Source: Lumbricus rubellus
Taxonomy: Eukaryota; Annelida; Clitellata; Crassiclitellata; Lumbricidae
NCBI GenBank assembly: GCA_945859605.1
Contig: OX243812.1
Span: forward strand, 46,575,657 to 46,639,656
Direction of reading: 5' to 3'
Length of the DNA stretch: 64,000 nt
Shown: positions 10,714-25,700 of the stretch, piece after piece
Layout of the letters: each line of letters starts with the position of its first letter
Position numbering within the stretch: the stretch's first letter is position 1
Translations under genes and position numbers: made by a program
Notes under the pieces: model-generated
What the model was told of the DNA's origin: nothing
Database searches by the model: none
The model's input: only the letters and a program-made list of their open reading frames with translations

Positions 10714-13700
10714 CTAACCAGGAAGTTTATTCTGTGAATTCTTTACGGAATTTTCATCGAATGCAATTCTTGGCAGGTCTGGTAAAGACTGTTCCGGAAT
10801 GACATTGCTGGGATCTGGGTGATCTTTTGTACGAATCGTCCAATTCTCGTTGTCGTCTGACACTTTTGTGACTTGACTTTCGACTGAAGAGAGATCGATG
10901 ATTTCCAACGTTGACTGCGTGGCATCAGAAACAGCCTCTTCTTCGTTTGATGGCAAGGCCATTGCGGGACTAAAGATCCAATATCAAGAGATAAAAAATT
11001 TACAAAAAAGATATAAAACAGAAACAACTAAACAATCATTAAAAAATCAAACCACACGTATGGTAGTTTACTGGCAACTCTTTTCATTATCAGTCTAGTG
11101 CTGGACCTGCTGGTGCTATATGAAAAACTAAAAAGTTCCATCAAGCAAGAGACAGGACCTGGGCTGGTTATACAGTGCAACGCAGGAGCTTAAAAACCAC
11201 TGCCTCTGCTAATCCTAAAGTTTATTATGTTTTAGAAGTTCGTCAAGAAGGACATAATAGAGAATTCAGTCCTGCATTAATTGCACACAGTCACTGACTG
11301 AACAGATTCTGTTGCTTTACAAGGCACCTGCAACACAGCAAACACCAAACTTCAACGTGCAGAGTTAAGTCAATAACATTATATGAAAGTCAACAACTTA
11401 AACCTCAAATATTTAACCAGTGCAGCAAGAGGCTTTGGTAAAAGCATCAATACTCCAGAATCATTCCGTACAATCAATATATAACCAAAATAAACATGGT
11501 GACACAGCCCAATAGTCTCAAGCTAACACATTCACTTATAAGGGCACAACCGACAATTAAAGAATTACATACTTCTGCCTAAATCAAGTAGATTAGATGA
11601 ACATACATGCATGAGTCAGTTCCACTTTCTTCATCATCATGCGTGGATTCGGACGTGTGGAGAGTGAGCGTTGCTTCATCTATTGTTTCCGAGTCTTCGT
11701 TGACTGTTTCTTCTGCGTTATGCCGAGGCTGAAGATCTTCTATTGTTTCAGAGTCTTCGTTGACTGTTTCTTCGACGTTATGCCGAGGCTGAAGATTTTC
11801 TATTGTTTCAGAGTCTTCGTTGACTGTTTCTTCGACGCTACGCTGACGATCTTCGGAAAGTTCTGGAGAGGCCTCTGATTTCTCACCCAACGGCTCATCA
11901 GGATTCGCTTTCGCTTCCGATTCATCTATCAATTCGGGAGAAGATGCGTCAGTCTGCAGCGTCTTGCTTTCATCGTTGCTCGAGTCAACGGGTGCAGCAG
12001 AGGATGACCCTCCTCCTCCCCCACCTCCAGTCACCTTTCCTCTCAATTTGCTATCCATCACTTGTCTCAAAAATGGTGAAAATGACTTCATTCCAGAATC
12101 ATCGCCTCCACCAGGTTCGGTAGCTTTCACTTCTTTCACCTCCTAACACAAATGGCCATTTTTTCATTTTGAAAACCTGAATTTGAGATATTACATAAGA
12201 TCATGCTTTAAAATGTTCGGCTTCCTGATCCATATCTTTAGCAACAGACTTAATTGCAGCCATGAAAAATCAATTTTAATATCTCTCTCGGTCTAAAGTC
12301 ATAAAATGTCTATGAAAGAACATTTTTTGTCTAACAATTTAGCCGACGCCGTACATGTTTAGTTTCTCTGAACCGAAGCCTTGAGTTAGAAATACAATTA
12401 ACAGTACCAGATATACTGAATCTGAAAACTTAGATATGTCAAATAAAAGCAACACATTATTTAAAAAGATAAAACATAAAACCTTCTGCGAACTGCTGTC
12501 GTCTGTCTTCACTCTTTTCATAATCATTTCGAGTCTCTAAAGCAGAAAAAAAACTGAACAATCATCAGCTCAAAGCCAGTCAACTTAAGCAACAGTCAGC
12601 CAGCAAGATAATTAATCCATCACAGAACATGTTAGCTTTCTGTAACAACCGCTTGGAGAAAAGTTTCAAATGGCATATTTAAACTGATAAGGACAATAGC
12701 TATTGACAAACTGGAAACCTTACAAATGAGTTATAGGGTTTTAAACTAAGTTAACACTTGACATGCGTGGACATGACACAGTAACTTATATGCAATTGGT
12801 AAATCCCTTCACAGGCCAAACTCCACCACTGGCCTTTCAGATGCTGCCAGCACCAAGCCAAGATAAAGACAGAGGCAACACTAAGCACTTTAATCAGTAA
12901 ATAACAATAGCATCATACTACATGCTATGTCACAAAGAGTAATCCATTCATTCAAAAAATTATATAGCACCTCTTCCAGGAGCCTACTCAGAGATTCTTC
13001 CAGCCCAGCCACACTTAACTCTTTAATGCCGGAGAGTATAGGATTTTTCATACCATTTACTACCATCTCGGCATTAAAGGGTTAAACAGAAGATTTATGC
13101 ATTTGGCAGAAAGCACATAGAGTGTTGTGGTGAAACAAGTTTATGTGTTGCGAAAAACTGAACGTATGGCTGAGTCTAACCACAAGTCACAAACAGTATG
13201 TGAAAAGCGACATGAGAGCAGAGGTCTCGGCCAACAGGTGCACGTTTACACCAGCCAGCTGTCCTTGACTACCAAGACAGATGAACTGAGTTTTGGATGC
13301 GTTCAGGAGCTGTATTTGCAGCAGTAAATGATTAATCATCTGTCGAGGCTGACCTTTTTCCTCTCTAGTCTTTCTTCTTCCTCACGACGGGTCTTTTCTT
13401 CACGCTCTTTTTCTCTTCTCTCCGCCTCCTCCTGGGTTCTCCTCTCAGCAGCCAGTTTCTACATGATAAATGGTAAAAGAAACAACATGCAGTTTACAAA
13501 CATCCATAAAACTTACTTCCAAGCCAAACCAGTCTTGGATCCTAAAACACTCAAACTACCCAGTTATGATTGCATGCTAGTATTCACAAAATAAAATAAT
13601 AACAAATAACATAAAACAATTTAAATGCACATAATTAACCTATCCTTATTCCTATTAATAAGCTAATAATTACAATTAATATATTTTTATTTGTATAAAA

Positions 13701-16700
13701 ATTATTGGCAATTCTTACAAAGATTTCCTTAATTTTTGTTACTCAAATGTTGGTGCTTCCCAATTAACCAAAATAACTCTTTGAAGGATGCTTCTATTGT
13801 CGGATCACAAACACCTTTTCAAGTGATGGTGTTGAAATAAGTTCTTCACTTTAATTCAAAGAGATATTCCATAAAATCCAACCTCCTCTCTTTCAGCCTT
13901 TTGCTTATCTTCCTCCTCTTTGCGCTGGCGTTCTGTTTCCTCCACAGCCAAACGGAAACGCTCTTCCTCTTGCTTCCTTGCTTCCTCTGCTGCTCGAAGT
14001 TCCTCCTCCTCGTGCTTCCTCTGCTCCTCTTCCTCAATTCGCAGTCTTTCCTCCTCTTTTCTCCTAAAACCACAGATCAAAACAAACAATATTGAAAATG
14101 AACTAATTATGCTCTATTCGAGAAAATGAACACCTAACTGCAACAGCCACAATTTCTGTAAATAAAAGAATCCAAACTGGAACTACAAAGCTCTGAGCAC
14201 TTTCTGGGCAATATGTAACAAGCAGTTAATGTCAGGGTTAAATTGAAAAACAGACATTTGCCGGGCATCATCAACTTAATAGAAAATAGTGAAGCAACTC
14301 TAACAAATAAATCAAACAAATAATCCTAAAACAATGCCTACTTCTTACACTCTTTCATGCAACAGAACAATAAAGTGGCAAGAAAAGTAACCATATTATT
14401 CAAGCACATGCACAACCACAGAAAGAGCAGCCAGCATCTAGGCAAGTACACGTCTGGATGCAAAATTACACACTTATGCTAACCCTTTACTGACTGCGGA
14501 CATAGCCTCCTAGGGATATCCCTCACAATGTACTACAATTTGGCCAGTAAAGGGTCAACTTGAAATACATCACTAAACGCTCTTACACAATCTTTGAACG
14601 CTAAATGAAAACAGACAACTCTGACCTTTCTTCCTCGACCCTTTGTCGTTCTTCTTCCGCTTCTTGTTCCGCCTTCTCCCTGGCCAACCGTCGCTTCTCC
14701 GTCAGCTTTGCCTTGTATTCTTCTTCCACGGAATTTTTACCTGTCTTGTCAGGCATCTCTGAAGAGCTTGGCTCTCCATTGGCAGACACACCTTTCACCT
14801 TTTCATTCACACTGCTCACAGGCAACTCTTTCTGTAAAAGACAAAACTTACTTCAAAGCTTAGCATAATAAATTGTATGTAAAATATGACCTGTATATAG
14901 TTAAACTTGTAAGATAATAAAAACTTCAAACATAACTTTTTGGCATGATGATATACCTAAAGACAGCCAGCCAATATCCAATAGATTTGCTGCCAATCTC
15001 AACATTAAAAACAAAATTGTTCTTTCAAAGCAACCAAAGCATCCAGAATTTAATGAAGTAAACAAACACAAAAGTAACAGTTCAAAAACTACAACGTAAG
15101 GCTATAAGCACATAGTGCCACATACCAAACTAATTATTTCATAAGCAATATTATAATTAATTACTCCATAAAGAATAGCACTAGAAACAATGTCAGTCTT
15201 CTAAGTCAACACAAATGAAAATATATAGTGAGAAAAGTCAATTAAATGGCAAAACAATCTGCATCATTCAAACCTTTTTATCCAACTGGGTCGGCTGAAT
15301 TTGGATCGAAAGATCATGCACCGCCTTGACAATGCCCTGCAAATGCAAACAGGTATGTCTGACTGCAGAAGACATAGAGTGGCAAGTAAAATTGCACGGC
15401 AGCAGAATTCACTTAATTCACCAGTCAAACTAGTTTTTGACAATGAGCAAGGACAGAAAAAAACGTAGTTCCACATCACAAGTGTCTTCAGCTGAGAGCA
15501 AAAGCATAATTGAGCAAAGGGTAACCATCCATAGAATATCTGTCCACCAGAATTTAATTCAGTTAACAACCATTTAAGGGTCACTAGAGGTGTATTACAG
15601 AAAATGAAAAGGCTAAAAATCCTCTTTGTCTGGATTGTTCGAATCATGTTGGCAGCCCAGCCCAAAGATCCTTCAATGCTTGGGATCTCATTTCTAAGCA
15701 ACTTCTGCAGGTGTGCTAACAAATGAGTGAGTGGCCCTTACCTTTGCTTACAGTATAGTTAAATAAACGTCGCTTATGAAAGAATGTTAAATAATGCAAG
15801 ATAGAAACTCATCATCCTACCTTATTGGGTGTTATAGATCTCTGAGAGCTTGAATCTTTTAAAGGCTTTGACAGAGACCTTTGTACGAGGGTCTTAGACG
15901 GTGATAACGGCAACTTAGCAGGAGGTGTACTAAACACCGGCGGTCCCTTACTAAACTTGGGAGTTAGCACCGAAGGTCGAGGAAAGGCTGGAGATCTGGC
16001 GGCAGATCTCAGCGTGGTATTAGCACCCAGCGCCTCTGAAGAGGACACGGACTTCGATATACCAGACCGTGTTGATGCCAAGTTACGCGTCTGTTCTGCT
16101 GGTGTCGCCTTTCCATTCACAACGGGCTGTAAGGACTCGGTTGTCCTGCGCAAGTCTGCTCGGCTCTTGCGAATGCTTCCCATGCTCTTTGCTCTACTAT
16201 CCACAAAAGGGGAGGCAGATCCTGAATGAAAAAAAATACATGTAGTTATCAATGACTGACCTGCAACAGTGATATGTCTCGAGACTCATACTGGTCAGGT
16301 AGTCTAAAAGATCATCTTAGTCCATGACAAATTCCACGTCTCTTCAGAATTTTCTTTATTACTCTTTTCTTCTAATTCCAAACGTTCTCTCTCTCTTTCC
16401 AACAATATGAACACATTGAACAGTCACAATAGATCGATGTATTATAAGTGACGTCAACTATTTTACTATGAGTGAATATGGTATTATTTATACAAAACTG
16501 TGTAGCATGCACAATTGCACATTCATGTTAGCTAGTGAATTTTCAATGTGATGCGGCCTATTAAGTTCTAGAACAGAAAAATAAGTGCCTACAAGAAACA
16601 TTAGTGTAAAAATTGCAAGCACAGACCAGAAAGGCAACCGTATGTCATCATTGCCCTGATTTTATATATAAACAAGATTTGAAAAATGTTTGCCATGTGG

Positions 16701-19700
16701 TGTTGAAATGTGAGATTACTGTAAAGAGCCGCCCCAAGAATTTTCCCCATACGAAAGTGGAACAGCATTCATGGCACAGTCATTCATCGATGCAAGAAAG
16801 AGAAAGCGATACGCTGCGATAGCCATGATTGTCTCAGTTGGTTTATGAACCAGTGAAGTGGAACCAGAAAAGAATTAAGCAGTCATCAATTCCATATTAA
16901 TTTAACAGTATATAACATCATATTTCATTTCAGAATATAATTTTTGGTGATCAAAAAGATGCAAATTGAGAACATAGATATTCTGATTCTTGAGCCTCAA
17001 TCACAAGCTTCAATCGTTGTCACATGCAGAAGACAGAAAGAACATGCAAATGCCATTCGTCTTGTTGGGTCTGAGTCCATTATTTCCACACGAGGCAGTT
17101 CTCCAGATAAATCTAGCCCAACTACCAGAATTGCTTTCCAAAAAATGTCCGCAGGTTGTTGAAATTGACAATGCTGTGTGCTTCTTCAAATTTTTAATAA
17201 TGCACAGCAAGATATCTGCTAGCTTTTGCTAGTTTGTCAGATAATCCAAACAGCAATTTCTTTTTGAATACAAATTAAATATTAACCACTGGTAAATCAG
17301 TTATCAAGAGTTTCTGGTTTGGCCTCAGTTTTGGTTATCCTTCCCAGCAGAAAGAAAGTCACAGAAAACCACCCGCAACACAAGAAACTTTTGAAATACA
17401 TACACTCAGAATAAAACAACTTAGGACACAGGCAGACAAAAACAAAAACAACAATAACAACAACAATAACAGACAGTACAAATGACACAAACACAGATCA
17501 CAAACATTTTGACAACTATTCCCATTGTTACCAATAAATGCTTACAAGCCTTCACAAACGGACTTACTAAAACGTGGGCACATGCAACCAACAGGGCTGT
17601 GCTTGACATCACATCTGCTGACCCTTAGTTGCGACGAAACAGTGTTGCAGGCGTAGCCAGGAAGCCTATCAGCCGCACTGTGTGGCCGGCTGTGGGTAGA
17701 AGGGCTCCGGCCAAGACTGGACAAAGTTCCTTCAGACCGGAAGCTCTTAGCACATCCAAAGGGCATGACAACTACAACACATCGTAATGCTACGATGTCC
17801 TTACAGTGTGAAAATTTTAATTTACTCAAAAGTTTATTAAACATGAAATGTGTGTTAAAAGAACTTCTGTTTCTTTGCACAGACAACATTCAAGTGAACA
17901 TGAACTTATTTCTTTAAAATAATTTAAAGCTTTAAAATACAAATACATATCTGCTAAGTAGTTTCAAAGGTTCACTGTCAGTATTAATGCACAGTTGCAT
18001 AGCTGCAAAAAGCGTGCCGAGAAAACATAATCTAAAGTGCATATTTTAAGATGTCAGTTAGAATGTCAAATATAAAAATCTTATGTGCAACAGATAATTA
18101 TCAAATTAAATGAATGCATACAAGTTTTAAAACTGAAAAGACAAATTTGTGAACCCATCATGATATTTCTATTAAGGCAGGAACTGACACCCCCCTTCCC
18201 ATCCCCAAATAAATTAATTTCCTAAGTTTTGATTAATTAGATGAAACTATGTAAAGCATGAAAAACTTCTTAAAATGTAGATAGAATCAGGAACTACTTC
18301 CTTCCACAAAAATTTCAATAATTCCATGTATACAGAAGGTGGAATGCTTGAACCACAGTAACCGAACTGTTCAAATAAAATGAAGCCACAAATTTTGTTG
18401 TCATCTTCGACTTTCCATCAGCAGTTACATCAAATGCAAAATGATTCCTGAATTTCCACTCAAACGGTTCACATTATCGTAGTTCAAAGTATTGGTAACT
18501 CCAGAAATGGGCTGCTCAACGTCATAAAATAAGAAATGTGAATTGAACAAGTCAAAATTAATTGATAACATTTCTTAATGACTAATCAATCATCAAAATC
18601 TGCAGCTCATGTTCTATCAGAAAAATTTGTCATTTTAATCTATTGTTTTGGTAGCGCTAGATTATCAAAGTTAACAAAGTAATAAATTTATAAGTAACTT
18701 TGGGTATTTGATAAAATAAGAAATCTAACCTTCCGATGATTAACTATCTGATAACTATTATGCATAATGCACCATTCACACTGGTAACATTGGGAAACAA
18801 CAAAAACTGATAACAAAAGAGCAACTACCAGGGTACACTACAAGCAAAGCCAACAGATTGCACCCAACACAAGAAAAGTAGAAGCACTGATATGGACAGA
18901 GGCTGATAATATTCAAAATGACAAAACATGAAATACCCCAACCAAGCAGCAACATAGGAGAAAACCTAAGCAAGCCAAACCAAAAGCCAACCATCATCTA
19001 TTATAATATTAACCATTAATATTACAAACATCTTTCACATGTACACATGTGTAACGGACCTAACGGTGCACATAAATGCATACCCGGTATGTATGCATGT
19101 ATGTAACATGTATGTATTGTATGTATGTATGTATGAGCACTTGTTATAGCGTCCATTCAATATTGCTACTCAGAGGTGCTCCCAACTACAGTGCAGACAC
19201 TGACTCGAAGTGAGTGAAGAGCTTGCTCAGGGTCCCTACATGGCGGCTTTAGGTGGATTTGAACCTGCAACCATTTGGCTCCAAGGCACCAAACATACCC
19301 CTACATCCACTGAAATGTGACTGAAGTGTGGAAATACATGCTGACATTGATTGCTGAGGTTAAGATAATAAAGCCAATAACACTTCACATCCATGGCTGC
19401 CTCTCAGGCTGGCTTTTAATGCTTGTTAATGAAATACTGATCAATGGCCCTTTGACTATAATGTTTATAGCTTGTTTGGTGAATTGGCACCAAACAAGCA
19501 ATAAACATTTTAACCCAAAAGTTTCTTGCAAAGCTTAAGTACAAATGATATCTTGAATTGAGAGTTTGAGACTGTGGTCAGCAAACTCTGATATGTAAAA
19601 TCTCAGCTAAATCCAGGTTCCAGGGCAATCATTAGACGTGAAGCGAAAATCATCATTGCAAATTTCTCATCAATGCATTCTTCAGCATGTCTCTCATAAA

Positions 19701-22700
19701 ATTGTCACCTATTTTAAATGTACAGATGCTAAGGTATAGCCAACTTTAAAGCACAAAACTCAAACCCTCACAAATTCAATAGTCTGAATGATTTATACAC
19801 ACATGTGTTACAAAAAAAACACATTCTCATTCGACTTAACATCATGAGTGTCTGAAAAAAACCTTGAACCTTGATTGATTTCTTTGAGCATACATCCTTC
19901 GTGAGGTTATTGTAAGGCTCTATATAAATTTTCATTGTTCATATACATACAATACATACATACATACAATACATACATCCACTTCAACTATACTGCAATA
20001 CCACAATTTACTGAATTCAAAGGCTAAATTAATACTAGTCTCGAACATCCAGTTGACTTCAGCAAATCATCCACTGCAATTGACAAATTTAGCCACTCTC
20101 TAAATGTCTACAGGTGTCAAACAAGTCCACACTGAATTTTCATTCGATGTAGCTTCACGAGTATCCAAACTGACTTTTTATATGTATATGTGTATATATA
20201 TATGCCATTTTAAAGTAATTACTTTGATAGTAGTAGAATAAAACACTTGCATACACAAGTTATTATTACAATGGCATGAAATTGCTTTTTTTATGTAAAT
20301 AGTACACCAAACCATAAACAATGCTACATATTCAATGATTCATGAAAGACACCATAAACATATCATCTACATATATTATACATGAATACAATGATGCACA
20401 TGTAGAAATGGTGATGAGTTACTAAACATAAACTTTCAAGTCAAAACATAAAGATATTATATATATATATATATTATATATATACATATACACACTATGG
20501 AACGTACAAGCCATAGATCAATCTGTGACTAATACACTTTCGGGATGTGGATTGTAAAAGTGCCTTGGCTAGTTTAAGGGCCAGAGAGTACCTAAGAACA
20601 ATGCAGCTATCAAGTGCAAAATTCCTCAATAATAATTGGCTAGGCTGATAACGCAAATGGTACAGTTACATCTGAATACTGCTCAATCACAAGTATTATT
20701 ACTCATGTACGATTGTATATGCTGGAGTCGATCAAGGGCCATATCATTAGCATAAAAGCCAAGGCATAAACATCAAGGCACGCCTGGCACACACAAAAAT
20801 GGTTACGGACGCATGCACTTTACATTCGCCATCATTTTAGATGTCACCAAATAATGTGGCCTGATTCTACAAATCTCAGTACTCTGACATATCTACCTGT
20901 TTACTCCTATCATGCATAGCATAACCATATTCACACATTAAGCATGTATACTCAATTACTTACCTAATTAAACATTTATCTATGCAGTAAAGCTGAAGTA
21001 CAATTTCTTATGATACAATTCAACCCAGATGAATTCATGTATATAATAGTCAGAGGGAGGAACAATTTCCCTTGTTTATTTGACCTTCCAGGATTTGTTG
21101 CAGATACCTTGTAATCACCTGTTAGTAAGTTCTACAGTCTACAGTAGCTTAGAGTTGCAAAAAAGCATGTATGTTAAAATAAGGCATTGGAAGCAACTTG
21201 TTATGATGTACATGATAAAGCAAACTGACGCAATTATTAATTGGCTTTAGAATGCAATCTTGTTATAACACTATCTCATTAAACAGCATTTACTTGATTA
21301 CATGTATGGCTCCCAAAGTAACATAATACGGTGGCTCCAGCAAATAACTGAAAATTCACACAGAACCGTTTAAAAAGTACATCAGACATGTGCAGTAAAA
21401 TGCAGTAAAATGCAAAGTAACTAATTATCCATGTGAAACAGTCCAATCATTTTCAAGTTAAAATATGAGATGCCGCAATGCTGCTACAGAAGTCAGTTAT
21501 TTACATGTCTAACTTTGCTGAACATATTTATACGGTCAGTGGTTTCCTCTACTAATTACCATATTTTCAACACTTCAGCATTTACTTGATTACATGGCTC
21601 CCAAAGTAACATAGTACGGTGGCTCAAGCAAATAACTGAAAACTGCTTATGCAGGTAGGGTTGTTCGGGAGCAGATGTGTGTTTTCTATGTATTAGCAAA
21701 AGTTTCAATAAAATGGTTGATTCAATGACTGATTGATTGGTTGATATAGCAAACTCTCCAAGCAGCTTGATTCCCAAGTCAGTCAATGGCATTCATGAAT
21801 ATTGTAACGTGGGTTTGGACAGCTACCTGCAATCCTGCATGCATGGAGGTCACTCCGACAATTATAGGTCAGAATCTCCTATTTCTATCCCAGCATGGGG
21901 TTAGGTCTACGTCGTAGTCTATCAGTTGATTGACACACGACTTCTGGCTTTAACAACTCTTATTCCTGTACTCAACTATGCAGACCCTTTCAAACCATTC
22001 ATTCGATGTCAGTTAGCTTACTGAGATGTCTACAGACTTCAAGCCCATCTGCAGTGGCTGTGAATGTTCCCCTATAAAGATATTCCGGTTCAGTCCTAAC
22101 TCATAAGGGTTGGAAGGAAAAAATGAAGAGCCTCCAGAGCTGACAAATGGCGATGTTTTAGGCTCTTTCTCGGCCGATGACTATACAACTGCCCCTCAAA
22201 CCGAAGACTCTGGCTTTGACGACAAGTCTTTATAATAGCCAGAACAGAATGATGGAAATCTGCTCAGCCTTTAGGTAGAGCTGAGCCAACAAAACTGTAG
22301 ATAGGTGATGAACTGGAAAAACGAACTGTGTGCAAGGCAGAGGTAGGCCTAAAAGCCCTCTTATGCTTTTTGGCGAGAAAATATTATGGAGTATGTCAAA
22401 CATATAGCATGTGTAAACATGCTACTACTCAATTATATTATTCATTCTACATTAGAGTTAATCGCCATCAAAAAATCTTTGCTGCTGCTTCTGCGTTTAC
22501 TGTTGCGGCCTTCGGCTTCAGAATTATAATTTCTGCGGCCCATGGTGCCAAAAAAGTTGGACAGCACTGATCTAATCATAAACACAACATAACTGATTAA
22601 TGCTAACAATGGCATTGTGGAATAAAACTCACCATTTACGCCTGATCCAGAACTAGATGGTTCGACTTCCATTTTACTTGACTGACTTTCAGAGATTGTG

Positions 22701-25700
22701 ACTCGCATCCTCTCTATCTGATCAACAGATGTTGACAATCTCTTTCTCTTAACCACTACGGTTGTCTTCCTGCGATCAGCTGACATATTGTTTTCGTATA
22801 GACTGCTATCCAGATTTCTAGTACTTCGAAAGTCGGATGCACCCAATGGCGTAGTGTGGGCAGCATTCAATACGCCGCTGTATGAGGAGAATAGAGCTAG
22901 AGAAGTACCTAAACATGTACTCAAAATATCAGAAGTATGCCAAGAAATCTAGCACAAAAACACAGCTCAAATGCACAATAGTGGTCACAGCATATTCAGC
23001 AGGAAAAATTCACGAAATCGGCCTTGTGTTTCCTATCTAGCACTTCAGAAGATCTTTTCAACGGTTCTTCCTCTCTCAAATACCAATAGTCATACAAATA
23101 GCCTCAATGTTGTTGAAAACAGATGAGAATGCCAGACACTGATCTATTGTGTACCATTACATTGAAAGTCTGCTATATTTCTATGAAACAGAATAGAATG
23201 CACAAACACAATTTTGACAGTCCTTCAGCAGTCTGATCAATGCTTCTTCACTACAGTCAAAGCCAATTGATGTCATGCACATCAATCATTCCAAACAAAA
23301 ATGCAAAACCCAGAGAGGCAAAAATTAAAAAGCTATGAAATTATATATTTTAAACAAACCGAGAATCAAATATATAAGCTGATATCATGTGTAGTTTCAA
23401 AATACCAGAACCATCAGAAATCAAATAAGCCCAAATAATATAGCAAAACAAAACTTTCAAATGCATAATGTACGGACAAATGGGTTTTAAAACAGAATTC
23501 AACCTTCACCAGACAAGTACCTGGATCACACATCTCTCAGCACACTTACGTCGCTGCCCATAATCACTGCCCCTACGAGCCGTGGACATCTGCCCAACCG
23601 CTGGATCCCCAACCATTTGCCCATTATTCACCAATGCTTTTCGCCTAATCTCTGCACCACGACCCATCCTCATCCATTGTTCATCAGTCCCTCCTCCTCC
23701 TCCATTGTTAAACTCGTAAAAACCTGAGATTTTCTTCTGTTTCGTCTGCTCCAGTTTTGCCTCTGTCTTCCGCAAGATTGCCTGCTTCCGTTCCTAGCAA
23801 CAGAAAGCAATATTGCTATAGATTCATCTTTCTTACAATGCATTTGCTACCACTCACTGATGGCCCAGTCTTTGATCAGAGCTAATCAAAGACTGGACTA
23901 TCAGCCAAAATTGGTGCTTGCTGCAGTTTTATATAGTACAAAGCCGTTGGACCGCTTTTTTATGTTCAAGACACCAATATTCAAGCTGCTGACATGTGGA
24001 ATCCTTTCATTGAACTTGATTATATAAATCTTCATTATGGGTGTTCTTCTTTTAAGTAATTACCCACAATTCCTGACAATTTTACAATCATAAAAGATTA
24101 ACTCAGCTCTTTTTTGCAAATACAGTAACCTAAGAAGAGTTACCATTCCGTCCTTTCCTTTCTCTGTTGTTCCTACACCAACTGATCCATAAGAGCTCAT
24201 GTCTCCAGGGCTGATGAGGGAAATCCCAATGCCTCTGGGCAGAGCAGTCACGGGTCCCTCAATTATCTTAAGGTCTTATAAGAAACAAATTTTTAAGGAA
24301 CAAATTGAAATAATAAAAAGTGCACGAATGACCTACAATTTTGTATTTTTAATATACGATATGATTTTGTTCAGTTGTTAATTTGAAGTTTAAACTGATT
24401 GTGGCCAATTCTCTGTAATATTATATCTAAAAAGACATAAATCATTAACTTCAAAGTATAAATATAACTACCTTGCCCGGGCTACAAAAGATGCCAGGTC
24501 CTTGGGGATTTTCCCCACTGTCGGCGGCCCTGCATATCACATATATATCAGTATATAATGAGTATATCTTACATTTTCTTCATCCATCAGCTTCTTTCTT
24601 CGTTCTTCTACACTTGCTCGATGCTGTTCGTCCCGCCTCTTCAACTCCTCAATCTTCTGACGACGATTTTCTTCTTGTTTCCTGCGGAACTCTTCCGCTC
24701 GTTCCATTGACTCTCGAAGCTCCTCCAGCTTCCGCCTCTGCTCTTCCCTCAGACGCTCGCGAGTTATTCGCAAGCGCTCCTCGCGTTCTTTAGTCTTTGG
24801 CGAATCTGCAGTTAAGTCAAAATACATGCGCTTTAATATACGTTTTTCCATATTACTATTTTATAACCATTCCAAACTATTGTAAAACCACTTTATATCA
24901 CATTCTTAAATAATTTTCTCAAGACCACAGTACTTATTTAAATCATGTTACAGCATATTAACCACAACAACAATTCTCAAATAATGACTTATTTTTAAGC
25001 TCTTAAAATATAGCAAATTTCAGCAACCATTCTTGGAGCCTTTAACATGTAAAAATATTAAGTGACAATCAACACGCAACATTTGCAGTTTTCTGTTTAA
25101 ACCATTTTTTTAAACCTGATGTGTTCAGCTTACATACAAGTGCAGCCATATAGTAAAACAAGTTATTCTACATGTATAAACCAAAAGGTATGTGAAGAGA
25201 TTTTTCATTGAACAAAACATTTTTAACTTCTGTTAACTAGTGTAAGCCACAATTGGTATCTATAGGTATTATCTAACAGGTGCCTATAATCAATAACCAT
25301 TCTTATTTAACAAGCTAATTTCGAAGATCCCATCAAACATCCTGCAATAATACTGCTTATAATGAGAACACTCAGAACTTAATATAAAGAAGTCTGTTTA
25401 GACATTTAATCAAGATCCATGTCATCAAGCAGACCTTGTTATAAAAGAACTTGTACCAATCTAATCTAATCTAATCCAACTTTTGTAAAGCACTTCTTAC
25501 AGTAAGTTATTTAGAACTCAGAAGTGCTTTCAGCATGACAGGTCCACGAAAAGAGAAGCAGCTTTAAAGATGCTTGGTGAATTCCCACCAGTCCTGCTAC
25601 AAATGCCAGAGGGAAGGTCAGAGGAAAGAATTTGCTGCACATGGTGGTCTGCGCTATTAGGAGGATCCAGAATTAGAATACATTATCTGCTGGATTGATT

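Noticed and set aside
24472..24529. A 58-nt AG/GT-bounded minus-strand segment between MAP7-family exons that reads ADSGENPQGPGIFCSPGK in one frame.
   Set aside because: It would leave a 43-base intron after 24573, and its incoming phase does not match that exon; in the matching frame it has a stop.
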